Shown here one piece after another: positions 30,795 through 42,784 of a stretch of DNA of 64,000 nt. Origin of the DNA: Perkinsus marinus ATCC 50983. Its lineage: Eukaryota; Perkinsozoa; Perkinsida; Perkinsidae. Below the pieces are notes generated by a model that was given only the letters and a program-made list of their open reading frames with translations, ran no database searches and was not told the DNA's origin. How positions within the stretch are numbered: position 1 is the first letter of the stretch; each line of letters begins with the position of its first letter. Location: the NCBI RefSeq assembly GCF_000006405.1, contig NW_003200415.1:1-64000 (forward strand), given 5' to 3'. The translations under genes were made by a program, and so were the position numbers.

Positions 30795-32429
30795 TCACAT
30801 GATTACTTGACCATTGATGGGAACTGAATCCTTAATGGCCTTGAATGGTAGGAGGAATGCTCCATTAATGTACAATTCAGGTTTGATATCCACCTAACCA
30901 ACAAGCCAGATGAGGATGGTTGTGGGAATTGAATTCGGGACTCACGCTTTCAGCAGCAACCGTCATAGGATCTACTCGAGTCCAACTACCAACTCGTGAT
31001 TTCCACCCAATAATGGAGCCAGAGACAGTGGCATAGTCAGATACCTAAGAATAGCAATAAGGAGAGTATGCATGGTAGTGAATAATTACCACTGCATTGT
31101 CCATGACAGCACTATCCTTCACACGGCATCCTCGACCGATGATAACACCTGGGCCTATGGTCACATCAGGACCTAACTTGGAACCCTCTCCTATCTTAGC
31201 TGTGGGATCTATCAATACCTGATAATATGATACCACCACGGACTGAGCGCAACGATAACTTACGTTGCCCACTATCTCCACGCCTGGGATACACCGTACT
31301 AACTTCTCATGTGGCTTAGCCTAAGATAACACTACTGGCAACATATTCAGTAGTAATTAAACTCGGAATATCCCACCCCAGAGTAACCAGCATAGGTTTC
31401 AATGTGTTTCAACATGGATGATATTAATTCTTTACTACTACTACTACCTTGTTCTCGTCATTCTTCTGGGATAGGAAATTCAAATGCATACTCATTCCTT
31501 TGAGATAATCCTTAGGTTGGCCTATATCAGCCCAATATCTACAAATGATTTCAAGAAGTTAACATGATGGAGCAGGGTGGGTACCGACCCTTCCAGTTGG
31601 AAGCAATAGAGCTGACCATCGACTGCCATTTGAGGGAACACATCAGTCTCGATCATCATGAACCGAGGATGGACCCTCTGTTCTATAACCGAATTTGATA
31701 GGATATATCTAATAGGGATGTGATGATATGGTAGAGGGTGTGGTCGCTACAGTCCAGCATTTATCCTGTCTCCTACGAACTCCTTAGGCTTCTCAACAAA
31801 ACGATCGATCTTACCAGTCTGGTCATCGTATACTACCACACCGAACCTACAAAATAGGTTAATAATTGAGGTACACACAATACTATACCCACCTGGATGG
31901 ATCCTCGACTTTAGTCACTACAATGGTACCCTCTCTACCGTGGTTCTTATGGAACCTCAAGAGATCCTTCAAAGGGAAGTCACATATGACATCCGAATTA
32001 AACACGAAAACAGGTTCATCATCAGATAGGAGGATATCACGTGCTAGATACAACTGATAACAAGGGATGATGATGACCATAAGCCCATATACTAATAGTA
32101 GTAGTCGTACCGGTCCAGCAGTGCCTAGTGGCTCTGTCTCGATGCTGCATGTTATCTTCACATCATACTTGGCCTCCATCTCCTTAAGGGCATGTTGCAT
32201 ATGTTCAGGTTGGAAGCCCACAGCAAGGACGACATGATCCACCCCACACTCTACCTGAAGAGGGCAGCAGATAGCTGTATACCTCGTATAATCACGCTAC
32301 TACTACCGCTGCAGCAATCTGATGCTCTACAATGGGTAGGTTACAGAAAGGGACCAATGACTTGGGGCTAGTTAGCGTTAGAGGACGCAGTCTAGTACCG
32401 TAACCACCAACTAGGATTAAACATTTCAT
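30795..32429 (-). CDS. GMPPB: Mannose-1-phosphate guanylyltransferase (GDP-mannose pyrophosphorylase), beta type
   Basis: Makes GDP-mannose from mannose-1-phosphate and GTP in the cytosol, the donor for N-glycans, dolichol-phosphate-mannose and GPI anchors. Start ATG 32429-32427: [20 protein letters not shown] contains the nucleotide-binding [11 protein letters not shown]. Then come [104 protein letters not shown], and hexapeptide repeats from [20 protein letters not shown]. It ends [18 protein letters not shown] with TGA at 30797-30795. Nine GT-AG introns of about 40-125 nt all preserve the frame. Length is about 370 residues, complete for the family. This is the best-resolved gene model in the window. 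Confidence 0.97.
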
Positions 32430-32490
32430 AACAACACCAGGTGGAGTAGTGCTGACGGTAGGGAAAGGCAAGGGGGTGACACCAAAAACT

Positions 32491-32494
32491 GATG

Positions 32495-32535
<41 letters not shown>
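32491..32535. repeat. (GAT)n microsatellite
   Basis: About 15 GAT units with one GAG variant near the start, in the 5' flank of GMPPB. Confidence 0.9.
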
Positions 32536-32681
32536 AGCCACTCTGGAATGCTGTAATACCACTATAACACGATACTATGAATGGTAAGATACGACTATTT
32601 CGAGTGCGAGTCGAGTTGGCAAGCTTACATGCATAAAATGACCTTGGTACATGGTGAGATTGGTTGTGGAAGGATGCGTAC

Positions 32682-35075
32682 TCAGCGACGTCTTCTTCTC
32701 CTCCTGTGATGGCTGCCCTGCTTCAACATCTGCCGCATGAGCTCAATCTTATACTCCAGCATGTCGAGATTGCGTGGATGGTGCTCCCCATGAGGTTGGC
32801 CAGATCCGTTAAGATGGCCTATGATGACGGGGATCTTCACAGTCAATGAGGACCCAGTCCTACCAGCTTCGGGAATACCCCGTAATATGCCCACTAAAGC
32901 ATTTATATCATCAAGGGAATGCTGGAGGCTTCTACCAGAGGTGGGCTCACTGTCCTTTCGTACGCTAAAAATAATAACGAGGGTATAGGCAAAGGGTTGG
33001 GGTAATGCACCTTCTTCCAGTAGCGGTACAGAGCCCGCTAGCCTCCAGACGATGAGCTAAGTGAGGTAGCTCTCGATGCAATAAGTACATAGCCTCATGA
33101 CATGCTGGGGTAAGCCGTCGACATGATGCAGTCGCCCTGCACTAACAGCATTTACGTATGCTCTACAATAGAGAGCCAATACAATGTATGGTAGCGGATG
33201 GTGTCCTCTATTATATCATATACAGTATGGTGGACAGTAGGAGGATACCTATGAGCTTCATAGGCAGCAATCCATTACAGAGCGTACCCATCCCAATCCT
33301 GTGACTTCTTCAATATCATAGCTTTCCTGAGGATGTCGGATACCATTTTTTGCCCATCGTTATGAGAACGACTGGTAGGCTTCCTGTCAGGTCGAGGGGC
33401 ACTAGGATCCTAAGCAGATGCCATCAGAAGGGCTTTGTGGCTTATCCAAAACTAGGAGGAGCATACTTCATAACGTCTATACTATACCATAATATATTCC
33501 CTACATCCCTCATTCCCCCAGCCACCTTATAACCTTCCCCATCAGTCAAGTCTACCCTCTCGACACGACCAGATCTGGGAATGCATAATCAAGACTGCAA
33601 TTCTCATAGCTTCCTACGTTGCCCTATCCCCAGTCAACGATGCTGGCGATCCGCTGGGTGTACCATGATCAGCACCAGACCGCCGTGTCGGTCCTATCCC
33701 CTCACTAGGCGCGCTTGCAGGCCGGAGTGTTCCCTGAGGTTTATAGTACTAGGCGGAACTTATAGGTTGCATTCCACTGTGTACAGCACACATTGTGATG
33801 AAGCTCCTTACCATAGCATTATTACGACGGATCACGGAGGAGGAGGCGGCAGAGGACGGCCTCGATGGATGCTGAGGAACTGCTGTTGATACTGATCCAC
33901 TTCCCTCACCGCTACCAAGAGCCTATACCGAGTATACCTTGTACACTCCTGGAGATTACTACTCACCCTCCTCGTGGATTCATGAGATGGGGGTGAGGAT
34001 TCATGATCAGAGGTAGTCGGGTAGAGGCAGCCGCCTAGCCATCAGATTAGGTAGACGAGCTCACCAGCATAACACCTCACTAGTCCTAGGTACAGGCCTC
34101 CCGATGCCCTCCATACTACGACGCCATACTCGAGATATGGACATCCTGTGATGGCTAGAACCCTCCTGTACTACAAGGATTCCAGTCATTACTTCGGATA
34201 GACCTCTTCGATACCGCTGAGCCTGGCCCGGCTTTCCCTCTGCTGATCCACTGACATGGACCGTTCAGCGACCTAAGCCTGCTGCCCGTACTATGTACTG
34301 GTTACATTATTATTACAGGGATTGGGGATAGTCTAGTAATACCATCCCAACTGCATTCGACATCCCTCAATCCCAAGTCTAAGAGTGCCCTAGTCATCAG
34401 TTCCGCCTACGACAGGTAGTCTGATGATGAAGAAGAGCTAGTATCACATCTGTGGGGGGTTGCCTCCTCTGTGGCATCCTTCTGTCAAGTTTAAAGTCAT
34501 CTGCTGGAGAAAAGACACTGTCTTAATGATGACATTCCCTACTGATCGTTGGCAATATGGTAGATCTTGATGATGAGGATGACGATGATACTGATGGGTG
34601 TGTTAGTAATCCTTTCCCCCTGTGATCCTCTTTCACTTCGGAGAGTAGTGATGGGGCCTCTCTAATAGGTAGGCCCAGCATATGACGAAGGTGTGGTACG
34701 GTCAGACACCTAGACATTATATATACATAGAATATGGTGGTAGTGGTCTACTACTCTGCCTCACCGACTGGCAGCCTGTACTCGTAGTATGATGATAAGG
34801 CGCTGTAGCCATTTGGGTTCGCCTTGAGGGAAGTAGTAGGCCTACAGTCCTAACTCTATTCGTTACCATGAATACCCATAATACTACTTCCTATCCGACC
34901 CTCGTTCATCATACTCCCAGCTAGACCGTAAAGCCCGAGCCCTACAATTAATAACCAGTATTAATACCTCACAGGATCCCCACTTGAGGTCTTCTATGTC
35001 GTCCCTTAGCCGATCATCCGACATAGACGCCTTGGCCGCCGCATTGAGCATTATCTTCAGTTCTTCCGATACCAT
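32682..35075 (-). CDS. Multi-exon protein of unknown function with Arg-rich C-terminus
   Basis: Not recognised. The start ATG at 35075-35073 reads MVSEELKIMLNAAAKASMSD and continues DDIEDLKWGSWARALRSSW after a ~30-nt intron. Middle exons (33000-34700) are poorly resolved; a frame at 34523-34717 reads LRHMLGLPIREAPSLLSEVK and a Ser run. The last exon is clear: SEPTSGRSLQHSLDDINALV, then VKIPVIIGHLNGSGQPHGEH, then MLEYKIELMRQMLKQG and a terminal run HHRRRRRRR, with TGA at 32684-32682. The basic tail suggests nucleic-acid or acidic-partner binding, by inference only. Two genes sharing this span cannot be excluded. Confidence 0.45.
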
Positions 35076-35253
35076 GATGGATTGGATAAGTCAACATCAA
35101 TAGAGTAGAGTTCCTTGTCGGCGAGGGCAGGAAGGAGTTCATGCATCTCTTGGCGGCAGTTAGTCAAGTTCAAGGAGTCCATATGTTACCTTCCTATAGC
35201 ATTACATCACACGTTACCGACTCCCTAGAGGAGGTATGAGGTACTCAACATAG

Positions 35254-35254
35254 C

Positions 35255-35324
<70 letters not shown>
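35254..35324. repeat. (AAC)n microsatellite
   Basis: About 71 bp of uninterrupted CAA/AAC units (roughly 23 copies), lying between two divergent genes and about 130 bp upstream of the RRM gene start. Confidence 0.95.
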
Positions 35325-35452
35325 TGGATTCACACGTGAAGGTTTGGTAAGAGAGCAAGTTGTCAAGGTTAGTGCTAAGAACGACGACGACGATCATTGC
35401 CGGTCGTGGTGGGCTCTTACCACCAACATTCTTAGACATATTCGCCTGTAAT

Positions 35453-38400
35453 ATGGCCCCGCCTAGGGATCAACAGTCTAATAGGAGGGCGGTAAGGCTG
35501 AGTGGTCGGACATCCGAGGAAGGTAGCAGTCGAAGCCCTACTAGTAAGCGATCTAGGGAGGAAGATAAAGATGAGGACCAACATGTAGGGAAGGGAGGAT
35601 CATAGGAGATAGGGTGATGGCTACTATCAGACATCCACACGATCACGCCGACACCAGTCTGGTGATAGTCGGATAGGAGTTACTCTTACACCTGCTGCTA
35701 CTCCATCTCTACTCGGGCAGGACAGGAAAAGGCGCACATCATCATCATCCTCACGTGAGGCCATAAGCAATGAGGAGTAGTATTCCTATTATAGGGGCAT
35801 TAGGGCTATGCTGGGAATAGATACGATGATGGTAGTGGTGATAGCCGACGCCACATCCGACCACGTCGGGCTGTTTTGAAGGATAGTCAGGAGGAAGATA
35901 GGGACCGAGAGGAGGAGGGTCCGAGGGATGGCCAGTCTTGGTATAAGCAAGGAAGGTAATGGCCGTAGTCTATGGGATTAGAATATGAAGATTCCATCTC
36001 TAGTGGAGATGATAAGGGAGACAGGGAAGGTGATAAACGGCCAAAGCATAGTGGGGGTATTCATGCTAGCTACGAAGCTCATATAGAGTAGGTTAAGCAT
36101 GAAGCTAGTCTATCATTGCTCGATATCAGTCATCGTGGTAGCCATGGTGATGGTCAACGTATTGAGGAAGAGAGCCGTAGGGGTCGGAGGCAGAGAGATC
36201 GTATGCCCTTCTACCTCCTCGTATCGTATGAACTATATTCACGTTCAGGATCTCGTCATCCTAGTAGAGAGGGTTCTCGATGGTATGATGATCGCGATGC
36301 TGCTGAGTCTCCTAGACGAGCCCGGAGCCGGTAGTAGTGTCGCTGTTGTATATGGCCTAATGAAGCCTTTTCAGTGATGGTCGGAGAGACGACTTGGACG
36401 CCAGCACTGCTCATAGTCATCGTTATCACCGTTCACGGGGTCGTGAGGATCCTAATGACGATGATGGTGAGGAGTGGTATGCAACTGGCAAGAGCAGGTG
36501 GAGAGAAAGCGGGGGCAGGTCATCATGGGGTATTAGGGTTATCACTATCGCTACTCCCTGGCTTATATCCCACTACTGTGCTCAGGTCGGGGTAAAGGAG
36601 GTAGTAGACCTCTTCTTCCCCATCATCATACCGCTAGTCGGGATTTCGAGCCGAGAGGGAAAATAGAGGGTGTTGCAGAACACATGTCCACCACGCAGTT
36701 ACTCATTGTCGCTATCAGGGTCGTCTACGGGTATGGGTTGGGTCTCTACCTAATGCTATCTCTGATGATGAGTTCTATGATATCATGTCTCGTTACGGTG
36801 AGGTAGAAGGTATGAAGCTTGTAGCATTGAAAGGCTTTGCATACGTGAAGTAATATGCCTAATCAATTCCACTCCTGTGGCAACTTGCGTGTTAGATATC
36901 GGGATGAGGAATCTGCTGATGCCGCAGTGAAGATACTCAATGGTGAGGTCTTGGATATTGCTGGGGATAAATCTGAGCATGTCGGATTGAAGACCAAAGT
37001 AGACTATGTCGAGGATATGGAATATCTCCATCATCCGTAATCATAATACTCATAAGTAGACTATAGGTAGGTAGTCATAACAGGTATAAGCCATCGATGG
37101 ATAAGAAGCCTGATATAGTGCATACTCTATTCGTGGGCAATCTACCTGTTGAAGTCACTGAGCAGGATATACGGCAGGTAGTATTGTCTATTATAACTAC
37201 CTCATTATCAAGCTGCTCGTCTTAGTTCTTCGAGCGTGACCCGAGTATCAGCATCGAGCAGGTTGCCTTACGTAGAGGGTCATACAAGCAGATGTGTTAT
37301 GCCCATATTAGGTATTAGTAGTAGTAGGGTATGTGGTGGGGATATACTCCTCCTACAGGTTTGCGGGAGATGATGATGCTGAAAAGGTTGTTGCTGAGTT
37401 TGCTGGTGACAAGATAATAGGTCGCAATAGGGTGAGACTAGACTGGGCTCAGGATAAGCATATGCAAGTAGTGATAGTATCGGGTAGATGCTGGAGGTGT
37501 TTTATTGATGCTTCTTAGGTCAAGAAGAACGAGTATCTACGTGGAGCAACCCCACGTATATACATTGGTAACCTACATGATGGTATGTCTGAGGATGCTA
37601 TTAGGGATGCTTTACAGGAGGCATTCGGTACAGTAGTAGCCATGAAACTACATAGAGATAGGTAGTAGTAGTAATGAGAATGAAGTTATACCATGTATGG
37701 TACCAGGAATGGAGCTCTAGCTTATGGTTATGTTACATTTGAAGACAATCATACGGCAGAGAGAGCTGTGGATGAGATTCCTAACATGTACACCGGCTTA
37801 TGTGCTCTCCTCCCTACTCACTATGGATCTTCCAGACGAATAGCTAATTCCTCGATACGGGCTGATTTTGCTAAACTGTTGGAGCCGAGAAGAACTCCCC
37901 CTCCTCCTGCTGCAGGAGTAGTAGCAAGAGTTATGTGCATCCAAGTACCTCTTCAATGTTCAGGCTAGGCCTAATATGGTAGGGCAGCAACCACAGTTAT
38001 TGGGAGGTGGTTATGGCCAACAGCAGGGAGGGGAGTTCGATCCATCAGTGGCCAGTGTATTAGTGTTCATTGCCTCGGTGTCGGGCAATCATAATGATCA
38101 TCATCTGATCAGATGTACGCAGCTGGTGGCCAACCACCACCACCTCCCCCACCTCCATTTGAGGGTGACAATGCTTACGCGCCCCTCAACAAGAGTGCCA
38201 ATAGGCAGGAGCGACGATATGGGTAGGTTACACCAGTGTCATGGTCAACTGATGTCGGCTCGAGTGTTCAGGTCCACTACCGGCTCAGATAGGAGCCCGT
38301 CGATTGAGCGGGATACTAATGTATCATGGACTGTACCTGAAGAGTGAGTCCATCCTGTAGGATGCTTGTCATTAAGTTTACCAGGTTTTTGGAGGCCCAT

Positions 38401-38559
38401 GATGAAGACCACCCTTACTGCTCGGACTCAGACTACTACTATGGTACTCCATACATAAAGGATACCACTCCTCGTCCACTTCCTTCTCCTGCTACACTAA
38501 CCAACGAGAGGAGTAGGAGAAGGAGGACAGAGGAGAGGTCTCCAGGACGACACCATTAA
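35453..38559 (+). CDS. RS-rich splicing factor with three RRM domains
   Basis: The N-terminal third is low complexity and rich in Arg, Ser, Asp and Glu: MAPPRDQQSNRRAVRLSGRT, SRSPTSKRSREEDKDEDQ, later ESRRGRRQRDRMP and PRRARSR. Three RNA-recognition motifs follow, each split by introns. RRM1 (about 36740-37010) has IMSRYGEVEGMKLVALKGFA and YRDEESADAAVKILNG. RRM2 (about 37100-37460) has HTLFVGNLPVEVTEQDI and FAGDKIIGRNRVRLDWAQD. RRM3 (about 37540-37890) has RIYIGNLHDGMSEDAIRDAL and GYVTFEDNHTAERAVDEI. The C-terminal part is Gln/Gly- and Pro-rich (GGGYGQQQGG, PPPPPPPPFEG) and ends RSRRRRTEERSPGRHH with TAA at 38557-38559. The architecture resembles nuclear pre-mRNA splicing or 3'-processing factors. 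Exact orthology is unclear. Confidence 0.75.
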
Positions 38560-38713
38560 AGCAGATCATCATGTATCTACTACTCCCCTTACCATACCGT
38601 CCCCACTGTATCCTTCACCCTCGTTCGGAGTATATCGTACTGTTATACCGTTTCATTTTACCTATAAAATAGATTGTTAAATTGGAGATGCCCCGGGTCT
38701 CAGTAGTTTAAGC

Positions 38714-39581
38714 ATGAGGCGTCCTTATAATGACCATCACTTCTGGCAAGAACGTATTGAATGGGAGAGAGGCTGTTCAAAGCGATCATCAGCAGCAGCC
38801 TCTAGGATAGCGGCTGCACTATCAGCTGTAAAGGGGAGGAATGGGGTGAGGGTGATGAATTGGGAGTGTGAGCTTATTCATGTATAGTAGGCCACAGCCA
38901 ATCGTAGGCGACGAGGGACCTCAGTGAGATCTATAGCAACGGAGTTGAGCAATAATACGTTGAAGAATGGTAAGTATCTCATTGTGTATGACTATTGATG
39001 CGTGTCGGCTCCATCGGGATAATCGATCGTGAAGGTACCCTTCAACGGACCACATCTTCCTCCCGTTTTACCGCAGACCCTTCATACGGTATACCATCAC
39101 CTTCCTCTTACTACTCATCGTCTGCTCGTAATAGCAGCTATGCCCCCAGTATCAGTAGCAATACTAATAGATCTATTGATCTATGCTCGAGTAGGGACTT
39201 GGTACTCTCACAAGTATACAACTGATCTACCTCAGGTTGCCGTTGTGATGAGCATCCTAGTGCAACCACGGCCAGTTTAAGTCAGCATCCTCCATCTCAT
39301 CCACCACCATCATGTTATTCACTATCATCTATGGGTAACAGTGTGAGCAGACAGAGAGCTTCCAAGACACTGAGCCCATCCTCCTGTTTATCTATGACCT
39401 CAGCAGATGTTGAGAGGCTAGTTCAAGAGGAGATAAAGCGTGCCTTGATCCCGATTCAAAGTGAGCTCCAGGAGGAGAAGGTAATACCTATTGGGTGCGC
39501 CAGCATACAATCCCTCCATAGGCCCGTCGTAAGAAGGCCGAAGAGACTCTACTGTCATTAAGCCAGCGCAAGGTTGGCTAG
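38714..39581 (+). CDS. Ser-rich coiled-coil protein of unknown function
   Basis: The start ATG at 38714 reads MRRPYNDHHFWQERIEWERG, then SRIAAALSAVKGRNG. A ~45-nt intron leads to RRRRGTSVRSIATELSNNTL. Further exons are Ser/Tyr-rich (SYGIPSPSSYYSSSARNSSY) and then SMTSADVERLVQEEIKRALI followed by IQSELQEEK. The last exon is ARRKKAEETLLSLSQRKVG with TAG at 39579-39581. The C-terminal 50 residues form a probable coiled coil. Family unknown. Confidence 0.55.
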
Positions 39582-39619
39582 GGACGACAGTAGCGGTACC
39601 CGACTTACGACCCTTGAGA

Positions 39620-40308
39620 ATGTTTATTCACCATCACTCTGGTACTGCTCATGCTGACGCCGCTGTACATGGTCCTAGTGTTGTGCTCTATACTAAGTTG
39701 TTCCGCGTTAGTAGTGTATAGAAGGGGAAGTACTATATTAAAATCGGGTGCCAATGTGCAAGTTGGCAAGTGATAGATGAGATAGGTGATGGTACTTGGA
39801 CTGTTCAATAGTCTCACTTACCAGGTAATCACTCTAATCACCATTTCTCTCTTGTAGCACTCGAGGGTCCCAAAGGCTATACCAGGGATACTACCCAACT
39901 AGGGCTAAGTCCCGTACTACCTCATGTCAAGGATCCGCTACGACTGGTAAATGCCTGCCTTCGAGGAATGGTGGTGACTATAGACATTGTGAGGTTGGAT
40001 ACCGCAGGTATCAAGCCAATTACGGGATGGCTGATCCTTCTCCTGGAGTATAGTGCTCATCATCATAGACACCAATTGACAGTATGCCCTATTGTGAGGC
40101 GAATTTCTGCTGTTCAAGATCAGTCTTCCGCCTCAACCTCATCCTTGGACGATGGTGCCGCCATCTTGGTGCTGATGTCCTATCGATTGAGGAGTGCATC
40201 AGCGGCTTTTCGGAGTGGATGGAAAACCGCCTTTTGGAGCCTCTCAACCCTTACACCTCATCCTTTAGTAGTCAACTAAGGGTGACTCATGTTACCCCTG
40301 CCTTCTAG
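39620..40308 (+). CDS. Small multi-exon protein of unknown function
   Basis: Exon 1 from the ATG at 39620 (MFIHHHSGTAHADAAVHGPS) and VVLYTKLFR continue as KGKYYIKIGCQCASWQVIDE if a 15-nt GT-AG segment carrying an in-frame stop (39707-39721) is removed. A 39- or 42-nt intron ending at the same AG would also work. Later exons read RLYQGYYPTRAKSRTTSCQG, HCEVGYRRYQANYGMADPSP, and MPYCEANFCCSRSVFRLNLI followed by LSIEECISGFSEWMENRLLE. The helical C-terminal block faintly resembles nuclear-envelope TMEM209 proteins, but this is weak. It could also be the 3' part of the preceding gene. Confidence 0.4.
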
Positions 40309-40324
40309 TTCACTCTATATATCA

Positions 40325-42616
40325 ATGGCTCCGCCTCGCTCCCGGAAAGGGCATGGTGACAGGGCGGATGATGATGGTAGTAAGCCTACTCGGAAGGAAG
40401 ATCTCGCGAACCTCTTTGGTGATGATGATGCTGATAGATATGGTGTGGGGGATGATAAGGTACTAGCAGCAGTTGCGTGTCACCACCACCTCCATCATCA
40501 TTTGCAGAGAGCCCTTTTCGAGTCCTTCAAGAGTGAGTCGTCGGCCAGAGGAGAACAGGTACCTCGCCACCGTAGACAACACCACGAAGAGGAGGGTGGA
40601 GGGAGAGGAGGAGGAGTATACTATGCTAATAATACCCCATCGTAGGGCAATCATCATTGGATATCCAGTATTCATAGTACTGTTCATCCAGAGGTAGTAA
40701 GAGCAAGTCCCAGGAGAGAGCGGTAGCAGCAGCCCAGAAGGCAGCAGCCAAACGGTCTAGGGACTCTGAAGGTGTAGGTGTAGTGGCGGCTGCTGCCGAT
40801 ACTCCTACTATTCATGGTGCCCACTCAGTTTACCTGGAAGAAGGTTTCTATCGGTTTACTCTTCCTGTCCCTTTTCAGTGCTGGTGCCTTCTCTACGGTA
40901 ATACCTTGTTCCTCCATTAAGCTAAGAATACTGTAAACTCTGTCATTACCGTGTTTTCATGTCAAAAAATATTTGTCGTCATATTCCCAGCATGGGACGT
41001 GGCCATCTAAGTACCCGTTAGATACTCACGATATACGACTTCTTAGCTGCTGGGTTCAAGAATATTGATATTGAGGACGCGCCTGCCCTGAGGAAGGTAG
41101 AGTGGTTCTAACTTCTACCACTCGAATGATTCACCTCAAGTGTAGGTATTACTATCAGGAGATCCCGCTCTAGTGTACTGTTTTGATAAATCCATGAAGG
41201 TGAATAAGGTTCCCCAGGTAATACACCAGCATCCTAGTAGAAGCTTTCTTGTGAGCGTGTTGGTAGTAGGTGCTAAAAGATGCAGATAGGGATCTACGAG
41301 GGATAGCCTCTACCTACACTATGGATTGCCATCAGCCTTTGCCTGACTCTGGCAAGAGCATTTATCAAAAGTATCTCTTCGGTTTCGCATCCTTCATCCC
41401 ATATCGAAACTATCAGATACAAGTTTTCAAATAACCTGATGCCAGCCTTTGTGGTAGCGAATGGTGACCGTCCTGTCCAACTAAACTCCAACTCTATGGC
41501 GAATTCACAGACTGTTGTGGAGTTCGTGAAGGTTCGTACCAAACCCATAGTCCGGTAAGCAACATCAACAGCCTCTAGTATTCCCGACCATGCCTCTGTT
41601 TGGGGTAGGTTCGCTAAGAATGCTAAGCAATTGGATGGGATGTGCCTTAGCCGTCAGAAATGCCTTCTTATTGGGTACTATTCTACAACAACGACAGGCT
41701 CTCCAGCATCATCTGGTGTAGATACCGCACTAAGTTCCCTGATCAAGTGAGGAAGGTTGTTAGAGAGGCAATGATGTCCCATAGGGGATTGCGGGTCGTG
41801 GCTTTGGATACATCCAAATATAGAGTGAGATTCCCCGACGTCATCATCACCTTCGATAGTCATTCCTCATTCAGCTTAAGATAGATCCTGCCATAGTACC
41901 ATCTAATGAGGATAGTGGCGAGAGCGAGTCGAAAGGGAAGAGGACAGGGAAGAAGAGCATGAGGAAGACTCTGTCCTTTATGTGTTTGAATACCCCTGAT
42001 AGGAAGGTAGACCTGGATGGTCCCACCAAAGGTATACGAAGGTGTTGTGTATCACAAGTACAGTCCTTATACAGGTATGGTAGAAGTGTTATCACTCGTG
42101 GATAAGGGTAAGCAACTTGAAAGGGACTATGATGCAGGTAATACCATCGTAATGCACTCCTTTGATAATAGCAATACTCCCCAGTATCCTTTATCAAAGA
42201 ATGCGATTCGGGTACATCATCCAGCATGAAGGAAATGCTCGATCTACCCTCGATATGTACTACACCCATACTATTCCTTCTAGCAGCATGTCATACTAGC
42301 CCTCCGCCCACCCAAACAACCTAAAGCTCGTCAGCAAGAACAACAGCAGTCGTCCAGCGGTAGTGCAGCTGCTAAGAAGGGACATCAAGGGTCTCGAGAG
42401 GCCGAGAAGGACGAGTTGGGAAAGCAGAGTGGAGGAGGAGGAGGGCGTGATGCTCTAGAGGAGGATGAGCCTCCTGTTATAACTGATGTTGATGATGAAG
42501 GTTGGCTATAACATGGGATTACTGTTGTATATGTATGTCCTCCAGATGCTGAATGGGATGCGCTACTCAATATGGAAGAGGATGATGATGAAGACGAGGA
42601 ACTCAACTTATACTGA
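40325..42616 (+). CDS. Multi-exon protein of unknown function with acidic C-terminus
   Basis: The start ATG at 40325 gives a charged head: MAPPRSRKGHGDRADDDGSK, then RKEDLANLFGDDDADRYGVG. Other exons read AAAQKAAAKRSRDSEGVGV, VYLEEGFYRFTLPVP, DFLAAGFKNIDIEDAPALRK, VLLSGDPALVYCFDKSMKVN and FSNNLMPAFVVANGDRPVQL followed by SQTVVEFVKVRTKPIVR. Next come KFPDQVRKVVREAMMSHRGL followed by VVALDTSKYRVRFPDVIITF. The tail is PPKQPKARQQEQQQSSSGSA, then EEDEPPVITDVDDE and EEDDDEDEELNLY, with TGA at 42614-42616. The charged head and acidic tail suggest a chromatin or nuclear protein. The globular middle is not recognised. Confidence 0.5.
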
Positions 42617-42784
42617 TCAGTGTTTATGATATAGCGTTTGAGAGCAAAGGATCGAATAAGTCTTCCAGTGTTGTAGGAGAGAGATACTCTCAATACGGTA
42701 TGGATCATACTGCAGTTGCTGTACTGTCCATTTCCCATTTTTCTTTGATAAGCTCTCGAGTGCTCCCATCACATCTCTCAAGAC

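Noticed and set aside
34800-34825. GTAGCCATTTGGGTTC resembling the dinoflagellate/perkinsid spliced leader
   Set aside because: Single copy, imperfect, and without the downstream donor and Sm-type site of a spliced-leader gene. It falls inside a probable exon read on the minus strand, so a chance match is likelier.
35245-35439. Minus-strand frame ending in a poly-Leu run
   Set aside because: An artefact of the (AAC)n microsatellite read on the opposite strand.
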